From contig NZ_JACIGJ010000003.1 in assembly GCF_014197855.1 (NCBI RefSeq), positions 248,001 through 312,000 of the forward strand: a stretch of DNA of 64,000 nt. Reading direction: 5' to 3'. This document shows positions 56,193 through 64,000 of the stretch, piece by piece. The notes under the pieces are model-generated. The model was not told where the DNA came from. It searched no databases and was given only the letters and a program-made list of their open reading frames with translations. The stretch is from Roseospira marina. GTDB lineage: Bacteria > Pseudomonadota > Alphaproteobacteria > Rhodospirillales > Rhodospirillaceae. A program made the position numbers and the translations under genes. Position 1 is the first letter of the stretch. Each line of letters starts with the position of its first letter.

Positions 56193-57008
56193 TCAGACTG
56201 AAGCCACCGCCCGCCCGCGTCCGAGGCGGGTGACCCCGGTCAGGCCGGCGATGGCCGTCAGCAGGAACCATACCGCTGCGGGCAGGGGCGTGATGTACAC
56301 ATCAACGTAGTCGATCTGCACCTGATGCGTGTCGTTAAACATCCAACCCCACCATTCAACATCGACATCGCCCGCATCATCGAAGTACGGCCCCACGGCC
56401 CGGAACACGAGTCGGTCGATCAGTCCGGTCGCCCCGAGTTCAGCGGCGGAATATACGCTGCTGTCGAATGTGGATAGGTCGGCGGAATACAGTTCCGTAT
56501 CGCCCAAGTATCCCGTAACGCGAAAATCACGCGTCGGATGGAGAAGCCTATAGGTATAGTCCCCTTCACCGTCATAAACATAACTATCGACAAGCTCGGC
56601 CTTCCCCTCCTCCTCCAACGCGAACAGCCCGTCGCAGGTTGATTGGCCGCCATAGACCCAGCACTCGGCGAACATATAATCCATGAGCGTGGAGCCAAAT
56701 CCCAGGCTGGACAGCGCAAAGACGCCTCCGCCCTGGCGGGTCATCGACACAGGCCCGTACGCCCCCGTCCAGTACCCGGTCATCCCCGGCGAGATCATTA
56801 GAGTCCCATCGACGGAAAAGTCCCAGGACGCATCGGGGCGCCCACTGAACACCATGCCATTCTCGGTATAGGTGAAGGCATACGCATACGCAGGATTCGG
56901 GGGATCGAACTCAACGGTCCCCGACGAAAAATCCACGACGGCCGCCGAACTCACACCCGGCGCGCCAATGCTCAACATGGCCGAAGCCACCAAAACGGCT
57001 GTACGCAT
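56193..57008 (-). CDS. Exported protein with a VPLPA-CTERM sorting signal
   Basis: The 271-residue protein has a Sec signal (TAVLVASAMLSIGAPGVSSA, 3-22), an acidic, Tyr/Gly-rich middle of beta-sandwich character, and a C-terminal ITPLPAAVWFLLTAIAGLTG followed by RLGRGRA. That is the PLPA motif, membrane helix and basic tail of VPLPA-CTERM proteins, which are processed by a dedicated exosortase. The mature protein would be surface-bound or released. Codon choice is more AT-rich than neighbours. AGGGGGAGG precedes the ATG at 57008. No exosortase gene is in the window. Confidence 0.88.
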   Translation of the reverse strand: MRTAVLVASAMLSIGAPGVSSAAVVDFSSGTVEFDPPNPAYAYAFTYTENGMVFSGRPDASWDFSVDGTLMISPGMTGYWTGAYGPVSMTRQGGGVFALSSLGFGSTLMDYMFAECWVYGGQSTCDGLFALEEEGKAELVDSYVYDGEGDYTYRLLHPTRDFRVTGYLGDTELYSADLSTFDSSVYSAAELGATGLIDRLVFRAVGPYFDDAGDVDVEWWGWMFNDTHQVQIDYVDVYITPLPAAVWFLLTAIAGLTGVTRLGRGRAVASV

Positions 57009-57143
57009 GGCCTCCCCCTTCTCGTAGGGCGAAAACGGCACCGCCATTCGCCAAACAAGGTTGAATATGTTGACCGTATACGCTTATTGGATGCCACCGT
57101 ACGGCCCGCGCGATTCGGTGTCAAACCGTAATAGATTAACTTT

Positions 57144-57398
57144 TCACGCGTGACGTGGCACGCCCCACCGCAGCGGGTCGGGGTCGCTGATCGAACGCGG
57201 CCACGCCGCGCCCGTGCGAAATCCGAACCGAGTGTAAAATGCGACGGCCGGCGGGAAGGCGGGCGAGGATCCGGTCTCCAGGCTGACACGGCGGTAGCCC
57301 CGGGCCCGCGCGAGGGCGAACGCAAGCAGATGGCGCAGCATCGCGGCGCCCCCCGTTGAACCCAGGCCCGGTCCTCGCTACCTTCGGGAGACCCGATA
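57144..57398 (-). pseudogene. GNAT acetyltransferase remnant
   Basis: Reading left from a stop at about 57396 the frame gives RGPGLGSTGGAAMLRHLLAF then RARGYRRVSLETGSSPAF and AVAFYTRFGFRTG. This matches the C-terminal half of a GNAT acetyltransferase: acetyl-CoA loop, beta strand 5 and the Tyr-x-x-x-Gly-Phe end. The acetyl-CoA loop carries extra residues, the N-terminal half is missing behind an in-frame TAG, and the tail after WPRSISDP does not look normal. The first possible start is ATG at 57341. It is best read as a decayed gene. Confidence 0.6.
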
Positions 57399-57425
57399 CG
57401 GTCCCGCACGGAGCACGCCCGCCCC

Positions 57426-58271
57426 ATGAAATTCACCGGCACCTCGACCTATGTCGCCACGGAGGATCTAGCGGTCGCCGTCAACGCCGCCGTGACCCTG
57501 CAACGCCCGCTGCTGGTCAAGGGCGAGCCCGGTACCGGCAAGACTGTGTTGGCCCAGGAGGTCGCGGAGGCGCTCGGCCTGCCCCTGATCGCCTGGCACA
57601 TCAAGTCCACGACCAAGGCCCAGCATGGCCTGTACGAATATGACGCGGTGTCCCGGCTGCGCGACTCGCAATTGGGCGATGACCGGGTGCATGACATCGC
57701 GAACTACATCAAGCGCGGCCGGATGTGGGACGCCTTCACCACCGAGGGCGGCGCCGTCCTGCTGATCGACGAGATCGACAAGGCGGATATCGAGTTCCCG
57801 AACGACCTGTTGTTGGAACTCGACCGCATGGAGTTCCATGTGCATGAGACCGGCGAGACGGTGCGCGCCGCCACGCGCCCGGTCGTCATCATCACGTCGA
57901 ACAACGAGAAAGAACTGCCGGACGCGTTTCTGCGCCGGTGCTTCTTCCATTACATCGCGTTTCCGGAGCCGGAGACGATGCAGGCGATCATTGATGTCCA
58001 TTTCCCGGACATCAAGGCGAGCCTCGTCCGCGACGCGCTGGCGATGTTCTACGATGTCCGCGAGGTGCCCGGCCTGAAGAAGAAACCGTCGACCAGTGAA
58101 CTGCTGGACTGGATCAAGCTGCTGATGGCCGACGATATTCCGGCCGAGGCGCTACGGTCCGGCGACGTCAAGACGGTGCTGCCGCCGCTGCACGGCGCCC
58201 TGTTGAAGAATGAACAGGACGTGCACCTGCTCCAACGCCTCGCCTTCCTGTCCAAGCGGGAGCGGCGCTGA
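57426..58271 (+). CDS. MoxR-family AAA ATPase
   Basis: The 281-residue protein has Walker A LLVKGEPGTGKTVLAQEVA, VLLIDEIDKADIEFPNDLL (Walker B), ITSNNEKELPDAFLRRCFFH (sensor/arginine finger) and a lid domain to the end. MoxR ATPases act with von Willebrand A proteins as chaperones in metal-enzyme or complex maturation (for example CoxD/CoxE). The usual VWA partner gene is not adjacent; recA follows instead. AAA partner and client are unknown. Confidence 0.9.
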   Translation: MKFTGTSTYVATEDLAVAVNAAVTLQRPLLVKGEPGTGKTVLAQEVAEALGLPLIAWHIKSTTKAQHGLYEYDAVSRLRDSQLGDDRVHDIANYIKRGRMWDAFTTEGGAVLLIDEIDKADIEFPNDLLLELDRMEFHVHETGETVRAATRPVVIITSNNEKELPDAFLRRCFFHYIAFPEPETMQAIIDVHFPDIKASLVRDALAMFYDVREVPGLKKKPSTSELLDWIKLLMADDIPAEALRSGDVKTVLPPLHGALLKNEQDVHLLQRLAFLSKRERR

Positions 58272-58334
58272 CGGCGCCCCCCGCCCCTGTTCTTCCCCTT
58301 ACCCCCCTTTTTTTCCGTACCGGAGCTCTCGTGC

Positions 58335-58349
58335 GTTCCCGTCCTGTTC
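58335..58349 (+). promoter_or_regulatory. SOS box (LexA binding site) of recA
   Basis: GTTC-CCGTCCT-GTTC matches the alphaproteobacterial LexA consensus GTTC-N7-GTTC exactly. It lies 154 bases upstream of the recA start, in the MoxR-recA spacer. LexA control of recA through this motif is established in alphaproteobacteria. Confidence 0.88.
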
Positions 58350-58502
58350 TTTTCGCTTGCGCGACGGAACAAACCATGTACGGTACGCCGATGGGACGCG
58401 GACGGGGAGCAACAGGCCGCGTTCGGCGCCGCGGCCGGCTCTGGCGGCACTCCGGCCAGCCTTGCACCCGGCCGGACCCGTGTGGAATAAGGGGACCTCA
58501 TC

Positions 58503-59603
58503 ATGTCGCAAAGCGCGCTCCGCCTCGTGGATCGGGATACCATGGATAAGCAGAAGGCGCTCGACGCCGCCGTCAGCCAGATCGAACGGTCCTTTGGCAA
58601 GGGCTCCATCATGCGGCTCGGCCAGCGCGAACGCGCGGTCGAGATCGAATCGGTGTCGACCGGCTCGCTCGGGCTCGACATCGCCCTGGGCATCGGTGGT
58701 CTGCCGCGCGGCCGCATCGTGGAAATCTACGGGCCCGAAAGCTCGGGCAAGACCACGCTGGCCATGCATGTGATCGCGGAGGCGCAGAAGCGCGGCGGCA
58801 CCTGCGGGTTCATCGACGCCGAGCATGCGTTCGATCCCAGCTACGCCCGCAAGGTCGGGGTCGATCTGGACACCCTGCTGATGGCGCAGCCGGACGCCGG
58901 CGAGCAGGCGCTGGAGATCGCCGACACGCTGGTGCGCTCCGGCGCCATCGACGTGCTGGTGGTCGACTCCGTGGCCGCCCTGGTGCCCCGGGCCGAGCTG
59001 GAAGGCGAGATGGGCGACGCCCACGTTGGCCTGCAGGCCCGCCTGATGAGCCAAGCGCTGCGCAAACTCACGGCGTCCGTGGCGCGGTCGAACACGCTCA
59101 TCATCTTCATCAACCAGATCCGCATGAAGATCGGTGTGATGTTCGGCAACCCAGAGACGACCACCGGCGGCAACGCGCTGAAGTTCTACGCCTCGGTCCG
59201 TCTGGAGATCCGCCGCATCGGCGCGATCAAGAACAAGGACGAGACGGTCGGCAACCAGACCCGCGTCAAGGTGGTCAAGAACAAGGTCGCGCCTCCGTTC
59301 AAGACGGTCGAATTCGACATCATGTACGGCGAGGGCGTCTCCAAGATGGGCGAGATCATCGATCTCGGCGTCCGCGCCAACATCGTCGAGAAGTCGGGCG
59401 CGTGGTTCTCCTACAACTCCCAGCGCATCGGCCAGGGCCGCGAGAACGCCAAGCAGTTCCTCCGCGATCACCCGGCGATCGCGGAGGAAATCGAGAACGC
59501 CGTGCGCGCCAACGAGGGCCTGATCGTCGAGGCCATGATTTCCGGCCCCGGCGGCCTGGAGGAGAACGACAGCGCCCCGTCGGCCGCCAACACGGACGAC
59601 TGA
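58503..59603 (+). CDS. recA: Recombinase RecA
   Basis: The 366-residue protein starts [20 protein letters not shown] and has Walker [34 protein letters not shown], the DNA-binding loop [20 protein letters not shown] and an acidic C-terminal tail ([15 protein letters not shown]). It forms filaments on single-stranded DNA for recombination and LexA self-cleavage. The start at 58503 matches alphaproteobacterial RecA N-termini. An SOS box is upstream. No intein is seen. Confidence 0.98.
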   Translation: MSQSALRLVDRDTMDKQKALDAAVSQIERSFGKGSIMRLGQRERAVEIESVSTGSLGLDIALGIGGLPRGRIVEIYGPESSGKTTLAMHVIAEAQKRGGTCGFIDAEHAFDPSYARKVGVDLDTLLMAQPDAGEQALEIADTLVRSGAIDVLVVDSVAALVPRAELEGEMGDAHVGLQARLMSQALRKLTASVARSNTLIIFINQIRMKIGVMFGNPETTTGGNALKFYASVRLEIRRIGAIKNKDETVGNQTRVKVVKNKVAPPFKTVEFDIMYGEGVSKMGEIIDLGVRANIVEKSGAWFSYNSQRIGQGRENAKQFLRDHPAIAEEIENAVRANEGLIVEAMISGPGGLEENDSAPSAANTDD

Positions 59604-59847
59604 TGCGACACCGACCGCCGCAGCTCCGGCGAAAAGCTACGGCGCACCGCTGGCCGGGGGCGGCGGAACCGGGATGATGGCGCCACCGGAACCTCGATCC
59701 CCTAGGGTGGATCGGTGGGCGCAAACCCGCCCCGTGCCGCCACAGGACGGGATGACACAGCCCCCCAAAGCCGTGCTATGACGAAGCACGTGCGGCGGCG
59801 GGTGTTAGGTCCCCGCCGGCCGCTTCTCCACTCGCGCCGGATCCCCC

Positions 59848-60837
59848 ATGATCGCGTTCATCGTCCGCCGCCTGATCCAGTCCGTCCTCGTCATGCTGGC
59901 CGTGGCCCTGGTGGGCTTCGCGCTGTTCCACTACGTCGGCGATCCGATCAACAATCTGGTCGGGCATGACACCAGTCTGGCCGACCGGGCGCAGCTCCGC
60001 GAGGACCTGGGGCTGAACGATCCCTTCCCGGTGCAGTTCGCCCGCTTTGTGGTCAACGCCGCCCAGGCGGACTTCGGCATCTCCTACCGCCACGGCCGCC
60101 CGGTCGAGGACCTTCTGGTGGAGCGGGCGCCGGCCACGCTGGAACTCTCCTTCGCGGCCGGGCTGTTCGCGCTGGCCGTCGGGCTGCCCATGGGCATCTA
60201 CACCGCGCTGAACCGGCGCGGCTGGCTGTCAAAGGCCTTCCTCACCATCTCCCTGATCGGGGTCTCGCTGCCGACCTTCCTGATCGGCATCCTGCTGATC
60301 CTAGTCTTTTCGGTCTGGCTCGGTTGGCTCTCCTCGTTCGGACGCGGCGAGACCGTGCAGATCGGCTGGTGGACCACCGGCTTCCTGACCTGGGATGGCC
60401 TGCGCGCCCTGATCCTGCCGTCGATCACCCTGGGCCTGTTCCAGATGACCCTCATCATGCGCCTCGTGCGGGCGGAGATGCTGGAGGTCCTACGCACGGA
60501 CTACATCAAGTTCGCCCGGGCGCGCGGACTGTCCGCGCGCGCCATCAACTTCGGCCACGCCCTGAAGAACACCCTGGTCCCGGTCATCACCATCACCGGG
60601 CTTCAGCTCGGCAGCGTGATCGCCTTCGCCATTATTACCGAAACCGTGTTCCAGTGGCCCGGCATGGGGCTTCTATTCATACAGGCGATCGAGTTTGTTG
60701 ATATCCCGGTGATGGCGGCGTATCTGGTGCTGGTCGCCTTCGTGTTCGTGGTCATCAATCTGGTCGTGGATATCCTCTATGTCGTCGTCGATCCGCGCCT
60801 GCGCGTCGGCGGCGCAGCAGGGGGGCACGGATCATGA
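59848..60837 (+). CDS. ABC transporter permease, DppB/OppB type
   Basis: The 329-residue permease has six membrane segments, starting FIVRRLIQSVLVMLAVALVG, a periplasmic loop with the family motif LREDLGLNDPFPVQFARF, and the EAA cytoplasmic loop YIKFARARGLSARAINFGHA. It is the first gene of a four-gene peptide/nickel-type importer. No binding-protein gene precedes it; recA lies upstream, and the 244-base spacer shows no gene. The substrate is therefore unknown. Confidence 0.92.
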   Translation: MIAFIVRRLIQSVLVMLAVALVGFALFHYVGDPINNLVGHDTSLADRAQLREDLGLNDPFPVQFARFVVNAAQADFGISYRHGRPVEDLLVERAPATLELSFAAGLFALAVGLPMGIYTALNRRGWLSKAFLTISLIGVSLPTFLIGILLILVFSVWLGWLSSFGRGETVQIGWWTTGFLTWDGLRALILPSITLGLFQMTLIMRLVRAEMLEVLRTDYIKFARARGLSARAINFGHALKNTLVPVITITGLQLGSVIAFAIITETVFQWPGMGLLFIQAIEFVDIPVMAAYLVLVAFVFVVINLVVDILYVVVDPRLRVGGAAGGHGS

Positions 60838-61805
60838 CCGAACCCGCCGCCCGCCTGGATGAAGACCCGGGTCTGCACCGCGTCAGCCGCCTGCGCGGCG
60901 CCCTCTGGCGCGCCTGGGACTCCGACATTCTGTACTCGTTCCGCCACTCGCCCGTCACGATCGTCGCCGCCGTGGTCGCGCTGGTCCTGGTGGGGACGGC
61001 GCTCGCCGCGCCGCTGATCTCTCCGACCAACCCGTTCGCGCTGGAAACCCTGGACCTGATGGCCGCGTTCACCCCCCCCGCCTGGACACCGGACGGCGTG
61101 TCCGAGTTCCTGCTGGGCACCGACGACCAGGGCCGCGACATGCTGTCCGCCATCCTGTACGGCATGCGGATCTCGCTGTTCGTGGGCGCGGCGTCGGTCG
61201 TGTTCGCCATGGTGCTGGGTGTCGGCCTGGGGCTTCTGGCGGGCTACGCCGGGGGCTGGGTCGACGCCCTCATCATGCGAGTGGCCGATGTGCAGCTTTC
61301 GTTTCCGGCGATCCTGATCGCCCTGCTGGTCGACGGCGTGGCGCGGGGGATATTGCCCCGCGAGGTCCACCACGACACCGCCATCTGGGTCATCATCTTC
61401 GCCATCGGTGTGTCGGGGTGGGTGCAGTACGCCCGCACGGTGCGCGGCTCCACCATGGTGGAGAAGAACCGCGAATACGTCATGGCCGCACACATCATGG
61501 GGGTGCACCCGGTGCTGATCGCGGTCCGGCACGTATTGCCGAACGTGCTGGGACCCGTGCTGGTGATCGCCACCATTCACCTCGCCATCGCCGTCATCAC
61601 CGAGGCCACGCTGTCGTTCCTGGGCGTGGGCCTGCCCCCGACCGAGCCCTCGCTGGGCACGTTGATCCGGATTGGCAATGACTTCCTATTCTCGGGGGAA
61701 TGGTGGATCACCGTCTTCCCCGGGATCGCCCTGGTGCTGCTGGTGTTGTCGGTCAACCTGTTGGGCGACTGGCTGCGCGACGCCCTGAACCCGAAGCTGC
61801 GGTGA
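60834..61805 (+). CDS. ABC transporter permease, DppC/OppC type
   Basis: The 323-residue permease has an N-terminal segment (SPVTIVAAVVALVLVGTALA) and five more membrane helices, with LLGTDDQGRDMLSAILYGMR and the EAA loop REYVMAAHIMGVHPVLI. It pairs with the DppB-type permease, whose stop it overlaps by four bases. The motif VGLPPTEPSLGTLI is typical. It contributes half of the membrane channel. Confidence 0.93.
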   Translation: MTEPAARLDEDPGLHRVSRLRGALWRAWDSDILYSFRHSPVTIVAAVVALVLVGTALAAPLISPTNPFALETLDLMAAFTPPAWTPDGVSEFLLGTDDQGRDMLSAILYGMRISLFVGAASVVFAMVLGVGLGLLAGYAGGWVDALIMRVADVQLSFPAILIALLVDGVARGILPREVHHDTAIWVIIFAIGVSGWVQYARTVRGSTMVEKNREYVMAAHIMGVHPVLIAVRHVLPNVLGPVLVIATIHLAIAVITEATLSFLGVGLPPTEPSLGTLIRIGNDFLFSGEWWITVFPGIALVLLVLSVNLLGDWLRDALNPKLR

Positions 61806-61818
61806 GGGGAACGACGCG

Positions 61819-62820
61819 ATGACCGAACCCCTGCTTTCCGTGCGCGACCTGCGGGTCGAGTTCCCCACCCGCCGGGGCGTGCTGACCGCCGTGGACGGCG
61901 TGTCGTTCGATATCCACCCGGGGGAGATCCTGGGCGTGGTCGGCGAGTCCGGCGCCGGCAAGTCCCAGACCGGCGCCGCCATCATCGGCCTGCTGGAGCC
62001 GCCGGGCCGTGTCGCCGGGGGGGAGATCCGGCTGGACGGCCGACGCATCGACGGCCTGACCGCGGACCAATGGCGCAAAGTGCGCGGCCGCGAGATCGGC
62101 GCCGTGTTCCAGGACCCGCTGACCAGCCTGAACCCGTTGTACACCGTCGGCCGCCAGCTTGCGGAGACGATCCGGACCCACATCCCCATGAGCGAGCGCG
62201 CCGCCCGGGCCCGCGCACTGGAGCTGTTGCAGGAGGTCGGCATCCCGGGGGCGAAGGACCGCCTGGACGCCTACCCGCACCAGTTCTCGGGCGGCATGCG
62301 CCAGCGCGTCGTCATCGCCCTGGCCCTCTGCGCCGGCCCACGCCTGATCCTGGCCGACGAGCCGACCACGGCGCTGGACGTCTCGATCCAAGCGCAGATC
62401 ACGGCCCTGCTGAAGCGCCTGTGCCGCGAGCACGACACCGCCGTGATGCTCATCACCCACGACATGGGCGTGATCGCGGAAACCGCCGACCGCGTCGCGG
62501 TGCTCTACAGCGGCCGGGTGGCCGAGGTTGGGCCGGTCGACGATGTGGTCAACCGCCCCCGCCATCCCTACACCGAGGGCCTGATGGCCTGCATCCCGAC
62601 TTTGCACGCGCGCCCCGCCCGGCTGGCGCAGATCGAGGGCAGCATGCCGTCGCTGCGGGCGATCCCCACCGGCTGCGCCTTCCACCCCCGCTGTCCGCGC
62701 GCGCATGATCGCTGCGTGGCCGAACGCCCCCCCCTGTTTGAGAACCCGCCGTCGGCGGCGGCCTGCTGGCTGTGGGCGCCGAACGCGGACCGGACCGCCG
62801 CCGTGAGCGCGCCCTCATGA
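61819..62820 (+). CDS. ABC transporter ATP-binding protein, DppD/OppD type
   Basis: The 333-residue ATPase has Walker [18 protein letters not shown], the signature [15 protein letters not shown], Walker [15 protein letters not shown] and the H-loop [11 protein letters not shown]. The C-terminal oligopeptide extension [15 protein letters not shown], with the conserved cysteines of this subfamily, is present. It starts 13 bases after the DppC-type permease and overlaps the next gene by four bases. Confidence 0.94.
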   Translation: MTEPLLSVRDLRVEFPTRRGVLTAVDGVSFDIHPGEILGVVGESGAGKSQTGAAIIGLLEPPGRVAGGEIRLDGRRIDGLTADQWRKVRGREIGAVFQDPLTSLNPLYTVGRQLAETIRTHIPMSERAARARALELLQEVGIPGAKDRLDAYPHQFSGGMRQRVVIALALCAGPRLILADEPTTALDVSIQAQITALLKRLCREHDTAVMLITHDMGVIAETADRVAVLYSGRVAEVGPVDDVVNRPRHPYTEGLMACIPTLHARPARLAQIEGSMPSLRAIPTGCAFHPRCPRAHDRCVAERPPLFENPPSAAACWLWAPNADRTAAVSAPS

Positions 62821-63926
62821 CCGCGCCCACAGTACCGCCGGCCCCCAACACCGACGATCCAGCGCCCTTGGTGCGGTTGCGCGGCCTGAGCAAGCATTTC
62901 GACCTGTCGCCGCCGCTGCTGTCCCGCCTGCTGGAGGGCAAACGCCGCCGCGTGCTCAAGGCCGTAGACGGCCTCGACCTAGACATCGCGCGCGGCCGCA
63001 CCACGGCGCTGGTGGGCGAGTCCGGCTGCGGCAAGTCCACGGTCGCCCGCATGCTGGTCACGCTGTACACGCCCACAGCGGGGGATTTGGAGTTCGAGGG
63101 CACGGAGATCGGTCGTCTGTCCGACCGCCGGGCGCTGGCGCCGTTCCGCCGCCGCATGCAGATGATCTTTCAGGATCCGTTCGCCAGCCTCAACCCACGC
63201 TGGCGGGTCGGGCGCATCATCGCCGAGCCGATCCGGGCGCATGGCCTGATGGATGACACAACGGCCATCCGGCGGCGGGTGGGCATGCTGCTGGAGCACG
63301 TCGGCCTGCGCGCCGCCGATGCCGAGCGCTTCCCGCACGAGTTCTCGGGCGGCCAACGCCAGCGGCTGTCGATCGCCCGGGCGCTGGCGTCCAAGCCGCA
63401 TTTCCTGGTGTGCGACGAACCGACCAGCGCGCTCGACGTCTCGGTGCAGGCGCAGATCCTCAACCTGCTGCGCGATCTGCAACGGGAGTTGGGCCTGACC
63501 TACCTGGTCATCACCCACGATCTGGCCGTGGTGCGCTTCATCGCCGACACCATCGGGGTGATGTACCTCGGGCGGCTGTGCGAGGTGGCCCCGGCCGACC
63601 GCCTGTTCGCCGCCCCGCGCCACCCCTATACCCGGCTTCTGATCGAGACGGTGCCCGACCTGCGCGCCCCGGACCGGGACCGCAAGCCCATGGCCGGCGA
63701 GGTGCCGAGCCCGCTCGACCCGCCGCCCGGCTGCGCGTTCCACACGCGCTGCCCTCTGGCGAACGACCGCTGTCGGACCGAACGCCCGGCCCTGCGGCCG
63801 CACGGCGAGGGCCAGGCGAACGATGGGGGCGCCGTCGCGTGTCACGCGGTGGAGGAGCGGCGCCTGCCCGCGTGGGCGCCGGGCTCGATGTTGGTGTCGG
63901 GGTCAAACGCGGACCGCACCGGCTGA
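62817..63926 (+). CDS. ABC transporter ATP-binding protein, DppF/OppF type
   Basis: The 369-residue ATPase has Walker A LVGESGCGKSTVARML, the signature FSGGQRQRLSIARAL, Walker B FLVCDEPTSALDVS, H-loop VITHDLAVVRF and the C-terminal GCAFHTRCPLANDRC. The ATG at 62817 overlaps the dppD-type stop in an ATGA arrangement, giving coupled expression. The last 40 residues are a family-atypical Gly/Ala-rich tail. A terminator-like hairpin with T-run follows. Confidence 0.93.
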   Translation: MTAPTVPPAPNTDDPAPLVRLRGLSKHFDLSPPLLSRLLEGKRRRVLKAVDGLDLDIARGRTTALVGESGCGKSTVARMLVTLYTPTAGDLEFEGTEIGRLSDRRALAPFRRRMQMIFQDPFASLNPRWRVGRIIAEPIRAHGLMDDTTAIRRRVGMLLEHVGLRAADAERFPHEFSGGQRQRLSIARALASKPHFLVCDEPTSALDVSVQAQILNLLRDLQRELGLTYLVITHDLAVVRFIADTIGVMYLGRLCEVAPADRLFAAPRHPYTRLLIETVPDLRAPDRDRKPMAGEVPSPLDPPPGCAFHTRCPLANDRCRTERPALRPHGEGQANDGGAVACHAVEERRLPAWAPGSMLVSGSNADRTG

Positions 63927-63936
63927 TCCTGGGCGG

Positions 63937-63987
63937 TCACGGCTGCGTGGCCAGCCACGGGTTTTCACGGCTGCGTGGCCAGCCACG
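63937..63987. repeat. Tandem 23-base repeat with hairpins at the end of the ABC transporter operon
   Basis: The 23 bases at 63937-63959 and 63965-63987 are identical (unit starts TCACGGCTGCG, period 28). Each contains CGTGGC-CA-GCCACG, a perfect six-pair hairpin. The first copy is followed by GGGTTTT, which would make a rho-independent terminator for the rightward operon. The second copy forms the end of a leftward gene, so the first looks like a duplication of that 3' end. Confidence 0.7.
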
Positions 63988-64000
63988 CCAGGGCGGCCTC
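63965..64000 (-). CDS. C-terminal end of a gene cut by the right edge
   Basis: Reading leftwards from 64000 in frame gives EAALAWLATQP and a TGA stop at 63965-63967. The peptide is plausible as a protein end, and the convergent orientation after a hairpin fits. It is too short to identify. The binding protein missing from the transporter operon would be one possibility, but nothing visible supports it. Confidence 0.4.
   Translation of the reverse strand, partial: EAALAWLATQP

Noticed and set aside
58272-58334. T-run after MoxR as an intrinsic terminator
   Set aside because: The T-run has no adjacent stem; the nearest short GC stem overlaps the stop codon about 40 bases away.

Overview
This 64 kb window is very GC-rich chromosomal DNA from an alphaproteobacterium, most likely a member of the Rhodospirillales (inference from gene content and local gene order; no marker gene was compared). 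Supporting signs are the coiled-coil gene/zapA/6S RNA/5-formyl-THF cyclo-ligase block, etfBA with hbdA, the xseB-ispA-dxs block, the sdhE/recG divergent pair, an alphaproteobacterial SOS box (GTTC-N7-GTTC) upstream of recA, a hopanoid-type MlaC/HpnM protein, betaine-lipid genes btaAB, and a VPLPA-CTERM protein. No rRNA, tRNA, CRISPR array, prophage or intact insertion sequence was seen. Most of the window is ordinary chromosome with several small accessory islands.

Layout. 0-3.7 kb: a cut-off gene, a tandem universal stress protein, and an orphan ccoG with a perfect FNR/FixK box. 3.8-6.3 kb: cell-division block (coiled-coil protein, zapA), a predicted 6S RNA, fthC and a YmdB-like phosphodiesterase. 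6.5-9.2 kb: etfBA-hbdA. 9.2-16.8 kb: erpA, a YafK-like L,D-transpeptidase, hpnM-like gene, a RAM-domain protein, aroC-fabI, a YihY protein and a DUF2478/DUF364-like fusion. 16.8-20.6 kb: accessory patch with an internally duplicated small membrane protein, a ModA-like binding protein, proline dehydrogenase, a small ATPase and a FitAB-type toxin-antitoxin pair whose toxin carries a nonsense codon. 20.7-25.6 kb: icd with a strong terminator, rdgB, gmhA, dnaB and a small unknown gene.

26-35 kb holds transport and sensing genes: a PaaY-type carbonic anhydrase-like protein, tam, an AEC transporter, a hemerythrin/pseudo-receiver fusion, a CBS protein, a DMT transporter, an ammonium-transporter/GGDEF fusion and, just upstream of it in the same direction, a histidine kinase whose phospho-accepting histidine is replaced by glutamine. 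35-44.5 kb: sdhE/recG, an AT-richer gene-free stretch, a D-2-hydroxyacid dehydrogenase coupled to serB, btaAB, an enoyl-CoA hydratase family gene and pyrE. 44.5-56.2 kb: polysaccharide deacetylase, TPR protein, an epimerase coupled to a MocA-like nucleotidyltransferase, proline iminopeptidase, xseB-ispA-dxs, a DUF4336-like protein, a YnjF-like phosphatidyltransferase and tgt. 56.2-64 kb: a VPLPA-CTERM protein of deviating composition, a GNAT remnant, a MoxR ATPase, recA, a four-gene peptide/nickel-type ABC transporter lacking a binding protein in view, and the tail of one further gene.

The most interesting candidates for undescribed biology are (1) the ammonium channel fused to an apparently active diguanylate cyclase next to a kinase lacking its histidine, (2) the metal-related fusion protein beside a duplicated membrane protein and a ModA-like protein, and (3) the hemerythrin fused to a degenerate receiver domain.
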